DNA from: Plutella xylostella
Taxonomy: Eukaryota; Arthropoda; Insecta; Lepidoptera; Plutellidae
Direction of reading: 5' to 3'
Assembly: GCF_932276165.1 (NCBI RefSeq)
Contig: NC_063993.1
Span: 10,674,001 to 10,738,000, forward strand
Length of the DNA stretch: 64,000 nt
The first letter of the stretch is position 1, and each line of letters opens with the position of its first letter. The translations under genes and the position numbers were made by a program. Below the pieces are notes generated by a model that made no database searches, had not been told where the DNA came from, and was given only the letters and a program-made list of their open reading frames with translations. Shown here piece after piece: positions 62,503 to 64,000 of this stretch.

Positions 62503-62708
62503 ATCCTAACTAATATTATAAATGCGAAAGTAACTGTGTCTGTCTGTCTGTTACTCTTTCACTCCAAAACTACTGAACGGATTTGAATGAAATTTGGTAT
62601 ACATATAGTCTAGACCCTGAGAAAGAACATAGGCTACTTTTTATCCCGGAATTCCCACGGGAAAACTTTTTAAGGCGAAGCGAAGCTCGCGGGAACAGCT
62701 ATATATTA
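62503..62708 (-). mobile_element. conserved ~200-bp interspersed repeat, full-length inverted copy
   Basis: Reverse complement of the 33390-33584 element over its whole length, from atcctaactaatattataaa to gctcgcgggaacagctatat, with a (gtct)n run. The two copies share both termini. Confidence 0.75.
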
Positions 62709-62984
62709 TAATCGCGTGCGGGACATCGATGCCATCAGGTGGCACTTTTAAATAATTATGTACCTAGGTATGATTAAAATACTAAGTAGGATAATATTTA
62801 TGAAAAGTTAGTGATTGTTACACTAATTAATGACTCAGGTCTACACAGAGCTTAAAACATTCACACATGAAAATAAAATTATTAACGGAAAAAAATAACC
62901 TGTTGGCACGAAAAGGTCAATTCCGCGCTCATCCCAAATTCACACTCCCTAAAAACTCGCCGGAAAAAAACGCATTCTATTCTG

Positions 62985-63135
62985 ACACAGCGGGGTCTGC
63001 CCGAACACTCGGTGCCCTATGCACCCGCGGGCCCATCCGAACTGTCAGTTTAAAAATAGACGCGCTGCCACCACTCGGCCCTGACCGCTGCCACTTGACG
63101 GGCGCTTCCTGTGTGGTCACGTGGCTGAGTTATGT
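62985..63135. other. GC-rich patch, possible regulatory DNA
   Basis: Raised GC with an E-box-like tcacgtgg at 63117-63124. The overlapping 90-codon plus frame (62867-63139) has no motif and no splice support. Confidence 0.25.
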
Positions 63136-63338
63136 TTGAGAATAAGTTTGGATTTTTCAGAGCTTAGGCTAGAAGAGGGTCCAGCTACCGACACACCACC
63201 GATCTGTCAAATTCATACAAGTACAATGTTTCATACATATATTATGAGAAATACCTTATCTAATCACCGGCATACTGGCTACATTTCCAAGTTTATCCGC
63301 ATCTAGCTAGCCTAATTGATAGATTGAATTAATATTGT

Positions 63339-63361
63339 AAATTAAATTAAATTAAATTAAT
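63339..63361. repeat. (TAAAT)n microsatellite
   Basis: About four and a half pentamer units. Confidence 0.8.
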
Positions 63362-63449
63362 TTTTATAAATTTCATTAACAATTATTAATTTAAAATAAA
63401 TTTTCATTATTTCATTTATTTGTAATACTTAACTAGAATTGTTCACTGT

Positions 63450-63562
63450 TTGGAAGGAACTGGTTCCTGACACACAGGTCACCCTAGTTTAGGAACCAGG
63501 GCTACCCCACTTTGTATGCTTTTACTTATTACAATAAAGATATGTTTATGTTTATTAGTTTC
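63450..63562 (+). mobile_element. retroelement 3' end with AATAAA and (TATGTT)n tail
   Basis: Contains ggttcctgacacacaggtca, aggaaccagggctacccc, actttgtatgct, then acaataaagatatgtttatg. The layout is that of a lepidopteran non-LTR element 3' UTR; family not certain. Confidence 0.5.
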
Positions 63563-63621
63563 CTATTGCCTAATTTAAATAACAGTTTAAGTAACCGACA
63601 GCGACACATTTAATTCCCGAT

Positions 63622-63790
63622 TTTCTCTCACTTGCATAGATCCGAAGACCAGACAGGAGCGACCCGCGCGCAGCATCAAAGGCGCCGGCGAGTTCAAAGC
63701 GCGATCGCCCGCGGTTATTATACCGAATATGATTACATCGAGCCGTGTAACTGCGCCTTAACATCCATTGTGAATCCGGATAGATTGAGA
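63622..63790 (-). promoter_or_regulatory. GC-rich patch with minus-strand splice donor; possible upstream first exon
   Basis: A CpG-rich stretch (63650-63720) is followed, on the minus strand, by gatctatgcaa then gtgagagaaa, a good donor at 63624-63629. There is no acceptor, so it would be a first exon. A short ATG frame from 63670 (MLRAGRSCLVFGSMQ) ends in phase 0 and does not fit the phase-1 chain, so it would be non-coding for that gene. Confidence 0.22.
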
Positions 63791-63881
63791 GGTTTCTACT
63801 GCGTGCAGAAATTCTTCCACTTAGAGAAATTCAGGGCTTGTTTGTAGTTATTTTGTAACTAATTTCCATCTTTTTATTAGG

Positions 63882-64000
63882 GTAAGCGTCCATATTTTTG
63901 CATTGTATTCAACGGACGCATCGCAATCAGTATTATTGGGATAAAAAATTCACACAACTGCGTCCACTTCACTTCGCCGTTTCTCCATAAATTTATGAAA
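63882..64000 (+). mobile_element. TIR-type repeat, family C copy 2, cut by window edge
   Basis: Starts agggtaagcgtccatattt, then gtattcaacggacgcatcg and attcacacaactgcgtccac. Matches 60676-60836. The right end is outside the window. Confidence 0.5.

Noticed and set aside
1..64000. CRISPR arrays, operons, ribosome binding sites, origins
   Set aside because: None seen. The repeats are dispersed, not regularly spaced, and the sequence is eukaryotic in character.

Overview
The window looks like a slice of a moth or butterfly (lepidopteran) nuclear chromosome, almost all of it non-coding. It is AT-rich, no open frame exceeds 142 codons, and there is no bacterial-style gene packing, rRNA, functional tRNA or CRISPR array. 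Several repeats have the look of interspersed repeats common in Lepidoptera: tRNA-derived SINEs, 3' ends of LINE (RTE/CR1/Jockey-type) retrotransposons, and short inverted-repeat DNA elements (MITEs). Family names are judged by eye and from general knowledge; no database was searched.

The best protein-coding signal is on the minus strand. A 189-nt GC-rich exon at 1649-1837 has a clean acceptor, a consensus GTGAGT donor, one sensible open frame and intron phase 1 at both ends. A 45-nt candidate exon at 19686-19730 has an excellent acceptor and donor, is also phase 1/1, and joins in frame to the first. A candidate initiator exon at 56261-56294 ends in GTAAGT in phase 1, beside a GC-rich, CRE-containing patch at 56360-56700 that could be a promoter. 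If these belong together, the window is the 5' part of one gene running right to left over more than 54 kb, with very large introns. Weaker extra or alternative exons are noted at 18244-18272 and 50819-50833. The gene's identity is not established.

The rest is intron or upstream sequence filled with repeats. I recognise: a TA-flanked MITE family with two copies (542-686, 7098-7245); a second TIR family with about seven full, partial or internally deleted copies (16583, 19244, 22308, 32352, 36471, 45368, 58596); single TIR elements at 21367, 28625, 30220, 35013, 37044 and 45721; a third two-copy family at 60676 and the right edge; three copies of a ~200-bp conserved repeat (7861, 33390, 62503); three copies of a related 'cggttcagcc' repeat (8671, 46990, 57890); SINEs at 8852, 9303, 12972, 27745, 43077, 43440 and 46582; and LINE 3' remnants at 161, 25377, 38176, 38683, 45261, 49945, 61184, 61516 and 63450. 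Two insertions keep clear target-site duplications (43077-43421 and 45261-45338). GC-rich patches at 20.1, 31.1, 40.3, 41.4, 56.5, 63.0 and 63.7 kb stand out from the AT-rich background and may be regulatory or non-coding first exons.
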